Shown piece by piece: positions 1 through 11,299 of a DNA stretch of 64,000 bases. The notes under the pieces are model-generated. The model was not told the origin of the DNA. It did no database searches and saw only the letters and a program-made list of their open reading frames with translations. The DNA lies in NCBI GenBank assembly GCA_033085395.1, contig JANQBS010000002.1, positions 124,001-188,000 of the forward strand, read 5' to 3'. The number at the start of each line of letters is the position of its first letter. The first letter of the stretch is position 1. The translations under genes were made by a program, and so were the position numbers. Source of the DNA: Xanthoparmelia taractica (lineage: Eukaryota > Ascomycota > Lecanoromycetes > Lecanorales > Parmeliaceae).

Positions 1-813
1 AACAGGAAGAAAGGCGTCTAAAGGATCAAGCTGGATGTCGATGCTCTCAGGCCTGGTTCTGCCATTTATTTCAAAGAGCTTCCATTGGCGAGGGTAGAGT
101 CCACAGAGGGGACAATAGCCTTGGTCTATTGGTCGAGCAGTATCTTATGCAAAGCTGGTTGAAATGGGCATGATAAACAGTTTCACGGACTTTTTATCAC
201 TGACTCAAGGCTGTCTATCTTCACGTCACGTCGTTTATCTGAAGTCTTCTTCCCTATGCTATCGTGTTCTGGGAAAGATTGTTAAGGATATCAAGTAGCT
301 GTGGAATGGTTGGGTCTTAGGGTCATAAATTTGGAGACAGGGGCAAATATATTCTCTTTCCAGGTGGTGGATCGTCTTTCGGCTAACATATTCCATAGAC
401 GATCTGGAATTGATATGGCACATGGGATAGGTTTTGGAAAAATGATGTAGCAGCAGACCAAAGATAAAATTACGTGAAAGATGTAGGTCAAAAATCTTAT
501 GCGGAAGGAGTCAAGCTCCTCTGTACTCGTAGCAGCACAATGGAAACACCAGAGCCTTGTACTCGTACTCTGGAGGTCGGTCGAGGACTGCATGGGAAAG
601 TGTATGTAGTGATCATGATAATGCATCTCTGCTGGTGGTGAGAGAACTTTTCTAAATGCAGTACGAGTTAGGGGAAGATCGTGGGGTGATTGTGGGGAGA
701 GATATCTTTATATTTACGGAGCGAAGGATCTCGGAGATAAAAAGACATTATCTCAAGAGTCCAAATTATCGAGACTCACTCCCCATCATTAGAGCCAACA
801 TAGTCCAACGACA
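1..813. other. no gene recognised
   Basis: Open frames here are short and resemble no family I know. The right part is AT-rich and is presumably the promoter of the amidase gene that starts at 814. The left edge could hold the end of a gene lying outside the window, but nothing shows it. Confidence 0.5.
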
Positions 814-1781
814 ATGGTACACCTCCTCAAGAAACCCCTAAAGCTCGCTCTCGTACAGCTCGCAACAGGCACGTCCTCCCAAACACCCCATCCCCACCAC
901 CACCTACCACCCCCATTCTGACCCCGCCCCCTCCCCTCTTAGGCGCCGACAAACCCGCCAACCTCGCCCGCGCCCGCTCGCGCGTCCTCGAAGCCTCCAA
1001 AGCCGGTGCCTCCCTGATCGTCCTCCCCGAATGCTTCAACTCCCCCTACGGCTGCCAGTACTTCCCCTCGTACGCCGAGACGCTGCAGCCATCGCCACCG
1101 ACCAAGGAGCAATCGCCGACCTTCCACGCGCTGTCCGAGCTCGCTGTCGAGAGCAAAAGCTACCTGCTCGGCGGCAGCATACCGGAATACGTCGAGGCTA
1201 CGAAAAAATACCATAACGCGTCGCTGCTCTTCTCACCGCAGGGGGATTTGCTCGCTACGCATCGAAAGGTGCATTTGTTCGACATTGACATACCGGGCAA
1301 GATCACATTCAGAGAATCGGACGTCCTGTCTCCGGGGAACAAAGTGACACTGGCCGACATCCCCCCTTACGGCAAAATCGCCATCGCAATCTGCTACGAC
1401 ATCCGCTTCTCCGAACTCGCCACCATCGCCGCGCGCAAGGGCTGTTTCCTGCTCTTATATCCTGGCGCGTTTAATCTGACGACAGGAGCACTGCATTGGG
1501 AGTTGCAGGCGAGAGCGAGGGCAATGGATAATCAGGTTTACGTGGGCTTGTGCAGTCCGGCGAGGGATATGGGGGCGAGTTATAATGCGTGGGGACACAG
1601 CATGGTGGTGGATCCGAATGCGGGCGTGATGTGTGAGGCGGGAGAGGAGGAGGAGATTGTGTACGCGGAGTTGACTGGGGAGAAGATTGAGGAGACGAGG
1701 AAGGGGATACCGATTTATACGCAGAGGAGGTTCGATGTGTATCCGGATGTTAGTGAGGGGAAGATCAAATTTGACGAATGA
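814..1781 (+). CDS. omega-amidase / Nit2-type carbon-nitrogen hydrolase
   Basis: Two exons, 814-868 and 943-1781, give 297 residues, the usual length of the Nit2/yeast Nit3 branch of the nitrilase superfamily. Members of this branch are cytosolic or mitochondrial enzymes that hydrolyse alpha-ketoglutaramate and alpha-ketosuccinamate. The Glu-Lys-Cys catalytic triad is visible: Glu48 in VLPECF, Lys127 in HRKVHLFD and Cys169 in CYDIRFSE. The N-terminus LALVQLATGADKPANL joins only if the 74-bp intron uses a GC donor (AG|GCACGT) and the acceptor CTCTTAG. No GT donor in the right phase exists there. The ORF is open to the stop with no further intron needed. Substrate preference within the branch is inferred from family resemblance and is not proven. 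Confidence 0.93.
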
Positions 1782-2490
1782 TGCATATATGTAACGATGG
1801 GTGAATAATGGACAAGTCTACAATCATGAATGTTCCCTCCACTGTAATTTGATCTCCCATCTCCAAAAGCAGAAGTATCCATTTATGATACTGCCAGCCT
1901 CTGTTGCTTTATCAGAAGATCAATATTGAGCTTTCTACCGAACTTAGTGACGACTCCTAACGTGCCTCCCAGTCACTGTACCCGCATCCTCCTACCACAA
2001 ACCGAAAAGGACCTGCTTAGCAAATCTTGTCCTCACAATGCCACGGCTCAGATCCACGAATCCATACGCCATCACAAGTAGAGCAGATCAAACCTGGACC
2101 TCCCTACCCGTTACGCAACCGCATTTTTGCAGACGTAGAAATATATGCCGAGGCAGGCTGGTATGAGACTGGGCTAGAGTTACGGTGACGGGGCGTTGGC
2201 GTCCTCTAAGAGTGTGACTGCTTAGTATTGGCGATGAGAATATGAAGGACCTCGCTGGGATTTTTGCCTGAGAAGTCTATGCTTGAATTTAGTAGACTGC
2301 GTAACAGAGGAGCACAAGGGTCGAAGCCGTCCCAGTCTAGTCTGCAATCAAGCCACGTTACCACAAACACTTGGTGGGCTTGTGGACTAGCACCTGATTT
2401 TGATTTTGACTTGATTAACTTTGCTGAACACGAATCTATCTCGCATGCCTTTTAAAGCACAAAAATCCACCCGCAAGAATCGCAGAATGT

Positions 2491-2635
2491 TCGAGCCGTA
2501 AGGGCAGGCAGAAGCAGCCAGCCACAATCCCCCATGAACTCTCCCAATATACTTCTCCACCTGAAGGTATCGCCGGTAGATATCCCAACATGCTCGAATC
2601 ATCGGGGCAGGCAGGAGCACCCAGCCACATCCCCT
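2491..2635. repeat. imperfect direct repeat pair, about 40 bp
   Basis: Copy 1 (about 2491-2531) and copy 2 (about 2594-2635) share TCGA, then GGGCAGGCAG, then CCAGCCACA and a CCCC end, with scattered mismatches. The offset is 103 bp. They look like an old local duplication. Confidence 0.55.
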
Positions 2636-2753
2636 TAACTCTCGCAGTCTGCTCAACGACTCCCGACAACCAGCAGTCCAAAGACGCGATCAAATCGAAA
2701 GTAGCGAGTGGGTATCGAGTACTCTCCCATTCTGCATCAAATTACCAACCTGG

Positions 2754-2866
2754 ACCATCAATCAACCACGCGAGTGGGAGACGGGCAGAGGTCACATTTG
2801 AAGACAGAGTGGCGACGCAGTTTTCTCAACCTACAACCATCAATCAACCACGCAAGTGGGAGACGG
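2754..2866. repeat. 31-bp direct repeat, two copies
   Basis: Copies at 2754-2784 and 2836-2866 are identical except for one base (CACGCGAGTGGG versus CACGCAAGTGGG). The offset is 82 bp. The single difference is a G/A transition. Confidence 0.8.
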
Positions 2867-3182
2867 CTATGGGAAATCCCTGCGAAGACCTGGCGATACA
2901 AAAAGAACGACATCAAGATCCCGACAACGCCTCAACTCCAATCTTGATCCGTATGCTTCGCTAAAGTGACAATAACCGAGGGACTCTTTCCGTGACTCCG
3001 CATGCTGTGTAGATGAATCCGGATGTCCTTCCTGGGAAGGATAGAAAAGTTGTAATGAAAGCGAACTTGCAAAACCTGCAGCAGCTCGACGAGCCAATCT
3101 CTGTACAAATGCGATCCCCCGAATATGGCTCTGATCAATGGCACCTCCAACTCGCTCCTCCCTCTCACACAGTGAAGCTTCC

Positions 3183-6100
3183 CTAAGTCTTATTCTTCTC
3201 CAGAGCACTTGCCAACTTTTTCGCGTCGTCATCGTTGCCGACCTTAATCATCCAAGTCTCAATCTTGCCGCTCTCGCTGAGGATTGGTACCCTTACAGTC
3301 TTACTTTGCGAGCTCTCATAGGTAAAGGATTTCGATAAGGCGAAGTTGAGGACGATTCTTCCGCTCGGATCTTGCCTCAAAAGAACTCTAGTGAGTTGTG
3401 ACTCCCGATTCTTCAGGACACGCAGGGGACCAACGCCTTTGCTGGCCCATGTTGATGACGCTGTATCCCATTTCAATGCTTTTGCTTTCACCTGTAAGAC
3501 AACATCTTCATCCTCTTCACCTGGCCCTGGAGACGTGAGATCAATCTGCTCCTGCTTCTCGGCTTTGTCGTCTTCTCCGTCAGCGTTTGACTCGTTTGCA
3601 CTTTCGCCGGTTGTTGCACCAGGCGATGTAGCGCGTGATGTTGTATTCGATCCATTGTTGGATGGCGGTGCCAATGAGGCCGTAGCAGGCTTCAAGCCGA
3701 AACTGAAGCCAACGCTAGGAGTCTTTGCTGGAGGAGTGCTGAAGACGCTCGAAGTAGACTTCGCTGGCGCCTCAGCCGCGACGTTAGGCTTTTGAGCGCC
3801 AAAAAGTCCACCAAAAGTTGGCTTGGATGGGCTTGGAGAAGTAACATTGACCGCAGGCGGATTGCTGGAGTCTCCAAATCTGATGGGGCTATCAGCTTTC
3901 CATGTATGATCACCCTGTTGACTGTCTCCGGCTTTCGAATTTATGCTTGTAAAACTCGAAGCAGCATCAGAAGGTTGACTGAATAGGTTACTTGATGAAT
4001 TAGACTTGAAGGAACGACCGAAGACATTGCTTGTTTGCGAAACTGCCTGACCGTCTGCTTGCGGTATCTCACGAATAGGGTTACCATCTTTGTCCCTGGA
4101 TATTCGGTCGAACAAGCTTCGTCCAGTGTCCTCTCCATTAGCCTCTTCTGCTGTATCATGATCATGGCGAGACGGCGATTTATAGGGCCCATTCGAGGTT
4201 GCGCCAAAAGGGTTGTTGATTGCTCTCGGCTCTTTAGCTTGAGTTCCTTCAGCCTCGTCTGGATCCGATTCTGATTCATCAACGTCAAATGGCCCGCGCA
4301 CCCGATGTTGTCCGTTAGTCTCATCATCCTGGTCATCCTCATCCTCCTCATCATCGGCATCGCCAGTCTTGCTACCCTCTGCCCCAGACTCTTCACCGGA
4401 CAAGTGTCCAAATATATTGTGCCCGTTAGTCAACGGTGCACGTGGTTGGCTTAACACTGAAACATTAGGGTCTGCTGGCTCTGTTTGCTTTGCAGTCGTG
4501 CTTCGTTCCTCGTTGTCTCCAGCAATCACCCATTTTCCATCAACTAATTTTGCAACCTTGCCTTTGATTTCTTCCTCGAGCTTCTGCTTCTTCAAAGCTT
4601 GCTCCTTAGCATCTCTAACCTCCCACGAGGCCAAGTCTTCATCATCCGAGTCGTATTCTGCTGCCTTGCGCTTCTTCTTCTCTTCTGCCGCGGTCTTTTC
4701 TGCAGCTTTGCCAAACTGCGACATAAAGTTTGTCGAAGAGGCACCGACACCAAAGTTCGGGACTTTAAACACTGGAGCTTTTGGTGCTTCGGGCGCGGTC
4801 TGGCCGCTCGCAGACGGCTTGACGGAGAACGGACTAGGGTTGGATGAATTCGATGCTACTGCAGCGCCAAATGTTGGAACCTTGAATGCTGGAACTTTGT
4901 CATCTCCTGATGAGGTTTGAACACTCGTAGTTGCCTTGGCAGAAAAGGATGTGGAATTAGATTCCGTCGACGTTGTAGCACCGCTGGAGAATTTAATTGC
5001 CAACGATTTGGTCGCATCCGATGGAGCCTCACTGCTTGTAGGAGGCTTAAATGAGAAAGGAGCTGGATTTGAGGCAGTCGAAGATGCAGCAGCGGAATCT
5101 GTCGGCTTGAACGATGGGGTCGACGTACTTGATGGCGCGCCGTTGGTGATACTTTGCTGATTGGCGAAAAGACGAGAATTTGATGTCGACGAAGCCGGAT
5201 TGAAAGAACCAAATTTGGGGTTGGGTGGTGACTCCGCGTTAGGCTGGGAAGAAAGCGGTGCTAAAGTGTTAGAAGAGGGCTTGAAAGTTGATGGCGACTG
5301 ATTCGAAGCGGACCCGGAGGGCGCTGGGAATTGGAAAAGAGGGGTTGCTTTGTTATCTCCGTTGCCATTGACTTTGGCCTCTTCCTTCTTGTCCAGAATA
5401 TTCTTGAATATACTCGAAGTCTGGGAGCCTGACGAGGCAGCTGAAAGTGATGGATATGGGACTGGATCATGACCGCGAGCCTTTTTGCCGTTGTCAGCCG
5501 TGCCATGTGCACCCTCTCTCTCTGGCTCGTCGTCCGCAGATCTCTTGTTATTTTTGTTGGCCGTTTGCTGCACTGGACTATCGCCTTTGGAAGGTGATTG
5601 ATTTGTGCCATTTCCGTTTAATGACGCTCCTTGTGGTCCTTGAGTAAATGTTGACGCGCCTTCAATCCTTGCCCTTTTGCCGTGTATCTCATCTTGCTTA
5701 CCTCCGCGATCCTCAGTAGTAGATTTCCTCTTGCCACCGGCAATCTGTGCTAAGGGATCAAACCCGTTTTGGACAGCCTTTATCCTCTCATCGCATTGAC
5801 GCTCAGCGTTCTTTATACGCTTCTCTTTATGCCGCACATAGAATGAAACCCACCAATCTTGGGACCATTTTCGTGCCTCTTCTTCATCATAGCCTTCAGG
5901 AGCCGCTGGCGGCCCAAACTTGCGGCGAATACCTGGCACATCCTTGGGTTGTTCACTGGACTGCTGGATAGATACAGATGAGCTCGGCGTATCGCTATCG
6001 CCATGAGTTGTTGAGGCAGAGTCACTCTTAGATTGTGAAGGGCTAGATTGAGGGATCGCTGAGATACCTGACGTCGCGGAAGGTGATGCTTGAGTGGTAG

Positions 6101-7794
6101 GCGGCATCTTCAGATTACCGAATATGGCTTTGTACGACGGATGCGCAGCTTCGGATGGGGCTTGAAAGAGCGTAGGCTTCGCAATTTTTCGCTCGCTCGC
6201 CTTGACCTTGGTAGGGCTGGTTGCTTCATTTTCGTTCGAGACTTGTAACGTGCCTTGCGGTTGCGGCACGTTGAACAGACTGTTGCTGGCCGGAGCGGGA
6301 CTGTTCGTAGTAGGACTGGAAAAACTTTGAGCATTAGTCTCGGCGGATGGTTTCGAGATTCTATCGAAGAGACTGCCCCCACTGCCTGTAGAAACTGAGT
6401 CGTTGATTTGACTTGGTTCAGACTGAGAAACCGTGTCCGCAGAGGGTTTCGAGATCCTATCGAAAAGGCTGCCACCTCCGCCCTGTCCAGTACTTCCTTT
6501 GGTAGGACTTGTCTGTGTTTGATTATTTGGTTGATTCAAGAACCCAAAAGGACGTGACTGTGGCGAAGGATCCGGTGAAATCTGCATCATAGAACTCCCA
6601 CCTTGGGTCGGCGATGTTGAGCCCTGTGTGAGAAAGCTGCTTGATGGTTGAGGTTGACCCAAGTGCGCAAAGAGATTGGCTGTGGGTTGCGCGGATTGTG
6701 ACTGCTGGAACTGAGAGATGCTCTGCGCAAATGGATTACTTGGGCTTTGATTTTGTGGTGCTTTGAATTGCGCAAATATGTCTGTGGTGGGCTGCGGGGT
6801 TTGTTGCTCTGTGCTTTGACCAAATGCATTGTTGGAAGGTTGCTGCTGAGCATTCGCTTGCGAAAAAATGCCAGGATTAGCTTGATTTGGTTGTTGTTGG
6901 TTGGTAAACTGGTTGAAGACATTGCTCGAAGGTTGTGATTGATTTGAGGTTGAAATGTCTGGAGCGCCTGGGGCAAATAAAGGCTTCTGCTCTCCTTCGA
7001 GGAATTTCTGAAAGGGACTTAGCTTTTGCGGTGGGATGTTAAATATGCTTCCCTGAAAACCGGTCGGCTCGGGTGGAGGAGCGTTGTGTGTATTGATGGC
7101 AGTGAATGGATTGTTCACCTCCTGGGGTTGCCCCGCGTTGAAGTTGAACCCTGATGTGGGTGCACTGAATGAAGGGTTGAAGGTGTTGCTAGGGTATGGC
7201 GGAAAGGAAGAGCTGTTCTGGTTGGGTTGAAACCCATTTGACTGCTGCCCAAAACTGAATCCAAACTGTTGTTGCTGTGTTCCGTTCATATTGAGGCGGT
7301 CACCTTCACCAAAGGAGTTCTGTTGCGGCGAAGAGGACATGCCAGGCGAAGGTGAGGCGGGTGGACGCAGTGCTCCAGGCCGACGGCCACCTCGAGGTTT
7401 CGCAAGCCTAGTCGGCTTTCTGTTAGTGAACATACTTCTCGCAAGTGCGCTGTAGCTCATCAAAGGAGTTCCTGATGAAGACGAAATTGTTCGTGGGTGT
7501 TGTAGATGCAAGCAGTATTTTTGGTTGGATCTATCTGTGGGGGTGTTGTGGAAGAAGGAAAGTGAAAGTTTTGTTGTTGTCGTCGTCGTGTGATGGTTTG
7601 GGGTTGCTCAAACAATTGCAGCCTTCCGCCCGACAATAACACCCGAACTCCAGAATTTTCACGTACCTCCGTTGTGCCATCTGCGCCGCCGTAGCTCTCT
7701 GCGGTCCTCCTATCTGCGATCCCACTGAGAAGCCATCCTCATCTGACATGGTACCATCCTTTGTGAGCTGTTGGTCGGCAATTCGCTTCGCCAT
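3183..7794 (-). CDS. NUP2: Nup2/Nup61-type nucleoporin with C-terminal Ran-binding domain
   Basis: Exons 7794-7667 and 7407-3183 give 1450 residues. The short first exon begins MAKRIADQQLTKD, the conserved start of the Nup50/Nup2 family, which binds importin alpha and helps release cargo at the nuclear basket. The intron runs from GTACGT to a CTAG acceptor that lies 11 nt after a CTAAC branch site. An alternative acceptor 13 nt upstream keeps the frame and would add four residues. The long middle is low-complexity, rich in Ser, Asn, Gln and Pro, with scattered FG and FGxxS motifs. The unit SLFDRIS occurs three times. The last 120 residues (VVLQVKAKALKWD... to the end) look like a RanBP1-like fold. 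The protein is longer than yeast Nup2 (720 residues), as expected for filamentous fungi. Importin alpha, its partner, is encoded 29 kb away. Confidence 0.9.
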
Positions 7795-8973
7795 CTTTGC
7801 TGAGGTGGGGTGCACGCGGAAGGCGATAGGGCCTTTCGACCGATTGCTTTTAAGCCTCGAATATCAAGTATGAGCACGTATGCACGGTATGGTACTCTTT
7901 AATGCTTTTCAAGGCGCGACGGGCGAGGCTAACAAGGGTCGCGGTGTTGAAGAGCGTTGAGAGAGAAGCCGCATCCGGTAGGGGCGCTCCGTCATCGAAC
8001 CTTCTCCGTTGTCCTGCCTGCATTCACCATCTCCAAAATTCCCTTGTGTAACACGCGCTGTCGAAGTTTTTGGTGAAGATGCTGATGGTCTAGGTAGAAT
8101 CCACAGCTTGCCAACCGCCCATAACAAATTGTCATTGAATCAGCCGAGACAGCCTCCGCTTAACCTGATCTGGCATCTTCAGGGGAATCTACGCACATGG
8201 CGCGCAGATCGTAGCACATGCCCTGGCAATGGTACCGCAGCCTTCCTTCTACAAGTCCCGAGACAGTGCAAAAATTCGGAAATACTACGTAGCCACAAAT
8301 CCGCTGAAGGCTCGGAGGCACGAGCGTTTGTTTAAGAGAACTACGAAAGAAAATGATTCTGTCCAACGGGCAGGCTGCGGGCAAACAAGAAGATTTGGAC
8401 ATATACTGCCGGTGCTGCTGCCTGAGTCGAGAAGAGGGAACATCGGCACCCAAAGACCCTTCGATAATGACAAACATGTTGCGAGTAGGCAAGGCACGAA
8501 AGTTGTGGCCAACCTGGTTGTCTTAGGGTTCTGGATACCTCTCCCCTTCCCCTCGAAGTCGGAAAGATGCAGGAATTATGCATTGACGGTCATGAGTGCC
8601 AGCAATCCGAGTCTACGCTCCCTCTTTCGCGATTTTTGAGCCGCTGGCTAGGCGTATGCTTTTGCTATATAGCCGCAGCGTATCACTATGAGTCGTTACC
8701 GATCGAAGATCTCCTACGCCCGAGGATCTCGGAGGCTCGAGTGAGTATGTGCATCATGTTGCCAATATATTCGATACCAGCTGAACATGTATTGCCGTGG
8801 GTCTTTGAAGGTACGAAAAGATTGAGCGAGAGCTAGACACGACGCCGGCGTATAGATACAGATCGGTTGAAAGGCATTGATCTGGTCAAGACGAAAATTC
8901 ATTCGCTTCTTTCTCTAATTGACGAACGGCAAGAGAGCTTCACTTCCAGAATGTTGCCAAATAATAGCCACCT
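7795..8973. other. intergenic, no gene recognised
   Basis: This spacer lies between the nucleoporin start and the SCP2 stop. Several frames of up to about 136 codons are open on both strands. None shows a recognisable domain, signal peptide or splice-joined extension. Confidence 0.5.
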
Positions 8974-9524
8974 TCACAACTTCGCCTTTGTTTGCGCCTT
9001 CTTGAGTACGGGTTCCATTTTTGTTGCCTATCAAGCAATAGTCAGCGGAGGGGTCTTCAAGAGCGGAAGTGATCGGTAGCCTACCTTCATAACATCCCCC
9101 TTAATCTTAAGCTTCCCCGCCATAAACAGCCGTTGAGCCTGTGTCTGCCCGCTGACTAGCTTAGCAAAATCATCGTCAGATAATGATAACGTCACTACAG
9201 CCTGATCATCAGCAAGTATTCTCAACTACCATCCTTTCGCAGATTCGAGTAGCCTCCAGCCGGACGTAAACGTCTGGCTCCCCACTCCAAGGTAAGAGTT
9301 CACCGACCATCAGCTTTCTTCCCACTCGGTGCCTCCCCCTTAGCCACTTCCCCCTTCTCCTTTAAATCGATGTGCCAACTGTCCGTCTTCCCCTCCTTGT
9401 TCTTAAGTGTGAATGCGAAGACGGCATTGCCTTTCTTCACGGAGTCTTTTCGCTCCGCGTCATCGGATTGTAAGGAGCTTTTGATAGCATCGAAGGCGGC
9501 GGAGGAAGGAAACGAGTCTGACAT
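8974..9524 (-). CDS. SCP2 domain (sterol carrier / non-specific lipid-transfer) protein
   Basis: Three exons, 9524-9304, 9220-9085 and 9027-8974, give 136 residues, the size of a stand-alone SCP2 domain. The family binds fatty acyl-CoA and sterols, often in peroxisomes. Visible hallmarks are FAFTLKNKEG...W near the start, VTLSLSDDDFAKLVSGQTQAQ, then LFMAGKLKIKGDVMK, and the end ATKMEPVLKKAQTKAKL. The exon joins are phase 2 (CG|GTGAAC to TTGAG|A, 83 bp) and phase 0 (AAG|GTAGGC to ATAG|GCAACA, 57 bp). Both restore family-like sequence. The last residues AKL form a PTS1-like peroxisomal signal. Confidence 0.93.
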
Positions 9525-9937
9525 TTATTAGTCCTATGCCCTTTGTTCAGAGACGTGGATGAGCCTGCCTGATTTAAGAGTCATTGTTATTTAAGTGGGG
9601 TATCGATGGCCGATCTGATTGCGGTATATGTCGTACACCGTGGGCTATAACTTTTGAAAGGAAGCGGAGATCAAGTGGGGAGGATGATGAAGAGGGTGAA
9701 AGGGGGAGGGTGCGAGCAATATAATTATAATGGCTTTCAGGTGGCTTTTGAACCACTTGGAGACATGATGGAAGGCCGAGGTAGAGCGGTTAATGTTCGG
9801 TTTTACTCCATCTGATACTTTGCGTGGGCCAGGCTAAAAGTATGCTCATGGTCTTGGTTCCACGTTCAGATGGTGGTCATTTGATCATTGTCATAAATTT
9901 TCGTTAATCGTCTATCTACAACAAACGTCGCCTCCTT
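9525..9937. other. intergenic, no gene recognised
   Basis: This spacer lies between two minus-strand genes. It contains the SCP2 promoter and the 3' region of the F-box-like gene. No distinct motif was recognised. Confidence 0.5.
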
Positions 9938-11299
9938 TCACAGCCAACTCAAGATAGAGCCGCTCAGCAACCTACGCATATGCTCCTCTGTCCCGGACAA
10001 GAGCTCTTTCCCCTTTGCACTCGCTCTATGCAATGCCCCTTGTAATGGCTTTGTGCTGCTAACCCTAGCCCTAATGCCGTCTTTCCAGGCTGTAATGCGT
10101 TGCTCTTGCTCGAAGTCCAAGGGACTCAGCATCAACGGCACATCCATGACCTCTTCTGCAGTCTCCTTCCACTTCTCACTACCGCTAATTTCTGTAAGCG
10201 GAGAGAGTGCATCGTCCCAATCACCGAGTCGGAATTTGACATCGTTCAATTTGAGCGATTCCAAGGTGCGGCGGTGTTTGCGGATGAATCCTTTTATCTG
10301 AGGAGAATCGGGAAAGATGTTCATGATTTCTATGTCGCGAAGCTTTTCAAAGCGCAGACAGGGGAGTGGGAGTTCGCATCGCTTATGACACTCATGGTTG
10401 CAACTGGTTGTTTGTATGCAACTCTCAGTGGCAAGCGATACAGGGCACGGCCCTTTGTTTTCGGAGGATCCTTGCCAGCGGAAATTAAACTTTGTGAGGA
10501 ATGGAGCGAAACCCTGGAGGTACGAGTGTAGAAACTTCAAATGATCTACCGGGGACCCTGACTCAATGGTGTCCATTTGTATGTTGAGCTGGCGGATCTG
10601 CCTCCAGCGTCTGGTAGAGCGTGGGCTAACGCCATACCCCAACGATGGATTGAGATATTGCACCGCACCGGGATGAATGGGCGAGAGGGACAGTGTCTCA
10701 AGGCGCGAAAGATTGCTTCGCTCGACAGCAATACGTACAGAGATTAAGGCGTAGTCGACGACACTGCGACGCTGTCGCTCTTCGGATGGCTGCCCCGGAC
10801 ACGCGATTTCCAGATGCCTCAGGTTTGGTATGGCTGAGAAGGCTTGAATAAAAGCCGAGACCTTGGCAGCGTCATGAAATAAGGGCGGATACTGCTTGAC
10901 TAGCAGATCATTCATCTCCCAACTTCCATAGGTGGGTTGGCTGTGGCGGGTAACAGGGTCTTTGGCAGAACCGATGTAAGGTTCGTAGATGAAAGGCACT
11001 TCCACACCGCTGGCATCCACTAGTGGAGGGAGGAATGTCTTTGCGCTGTGGGGGATGTTGAACCTCAGCGTCTGAACATGCTGGCCTATCCGACCTAATG
11101 CTGCCATTCGCACTGGCTTACTGAAAATCTTTTCTCGAAAGTTGACAGTGATTTCTTTGAAGAGGTGTGGTGCAGCGCGTACGCTGAAGTCATAGCAAGC
11201 CAGACGAAGAGAAAGGAGGTCATCTTTTGGGACGTAAGACAGGAATGTATCTCGAGGCCTGTCGCACAACCAGAATGGGATGAAGGCTGAGCTTGACAT
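9938..11299 (-). CDS. F-box-like protein, fungal
   Basis: Single-exon frame of 453 residues. Residues 14-55 (PRDTFLSYVPKDDLLSLRLACYDF split over an F-box-like pattern, then APHLFKEITVNF) resemble the degenerate N-terminal F-box of many filamentous-fungal proteins that join SCF ubiquitin ligases through Skp1. The rest contains leucine-spaced stretches (IPNLRHLEIACPG, NLSRLETLSLSPIHPG, LRDIEIMNIFPDSPQ) consistent with irregular LRR-like repeats that would bind substrate. The C-terminus is basic and Leu/Ser-rich. Such proteins are numerous and rarely characterised, so no target can be proposed. Confidence 0.8.
   Translation of the reverse strand: MSSSAFIPFWLCDRPRDTFLSYVPKDDLLSLRLACYDFSVRAAPHLFKEITVNFREKIFSKPVRMAALGRIGQHVQTLRFNIPHSAKTFLPPLVDASGVEVPFIYEPYIGSAKDPVTRHSQPTYGSWEMNDLLVKQYPPLFHDAAKVSAFIQAFSAIPNLRHLEIACPGQPSEERQRRSVVDYALISVRIAVERSNLSRLETLSLSPIHPGAVQYLNPSLGYGVSPRSTRRWRQIRQLNIQMDTIESGSPVDHLKFLHSYLQGFAPFLTKFNFRWQGSSENKGPCPVSLATESCIQTTSCNHECHKRCELPLPCLRFEKLRDIEIMNIFPDSPQIKGFIRKHRRTLESLKLNDVKFRLGDWDDALSPLTEISGSEKWKETAEEVMDVPLMLSPLDFEQEQRITAWKDGIRARVSSTKPLQGALHRASAKGKELLSGTEEHMRRLLSGSILSWL

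Larger units (their letters stand above)
1782..3182. other. intergenic, with short imperfect direct repeats
   Basis: This 1.4-kb spacer lies between the 3' ends of two convergent genes. No convincing protein is seen. It holds two pairs of direct repeats, near 2491-2531/2594-2635 and at 2754-2784/2836-2866, listed separately. Confidence 0.6.

Noticed and set aside
3346..4920. Long plus-strand open frames (149 and 183 codons) opposite the nucleoporin gene
   Set aside because: They are antisense shadows of a Ser/Ala-rich low-complexity gene, and no domain is visible.
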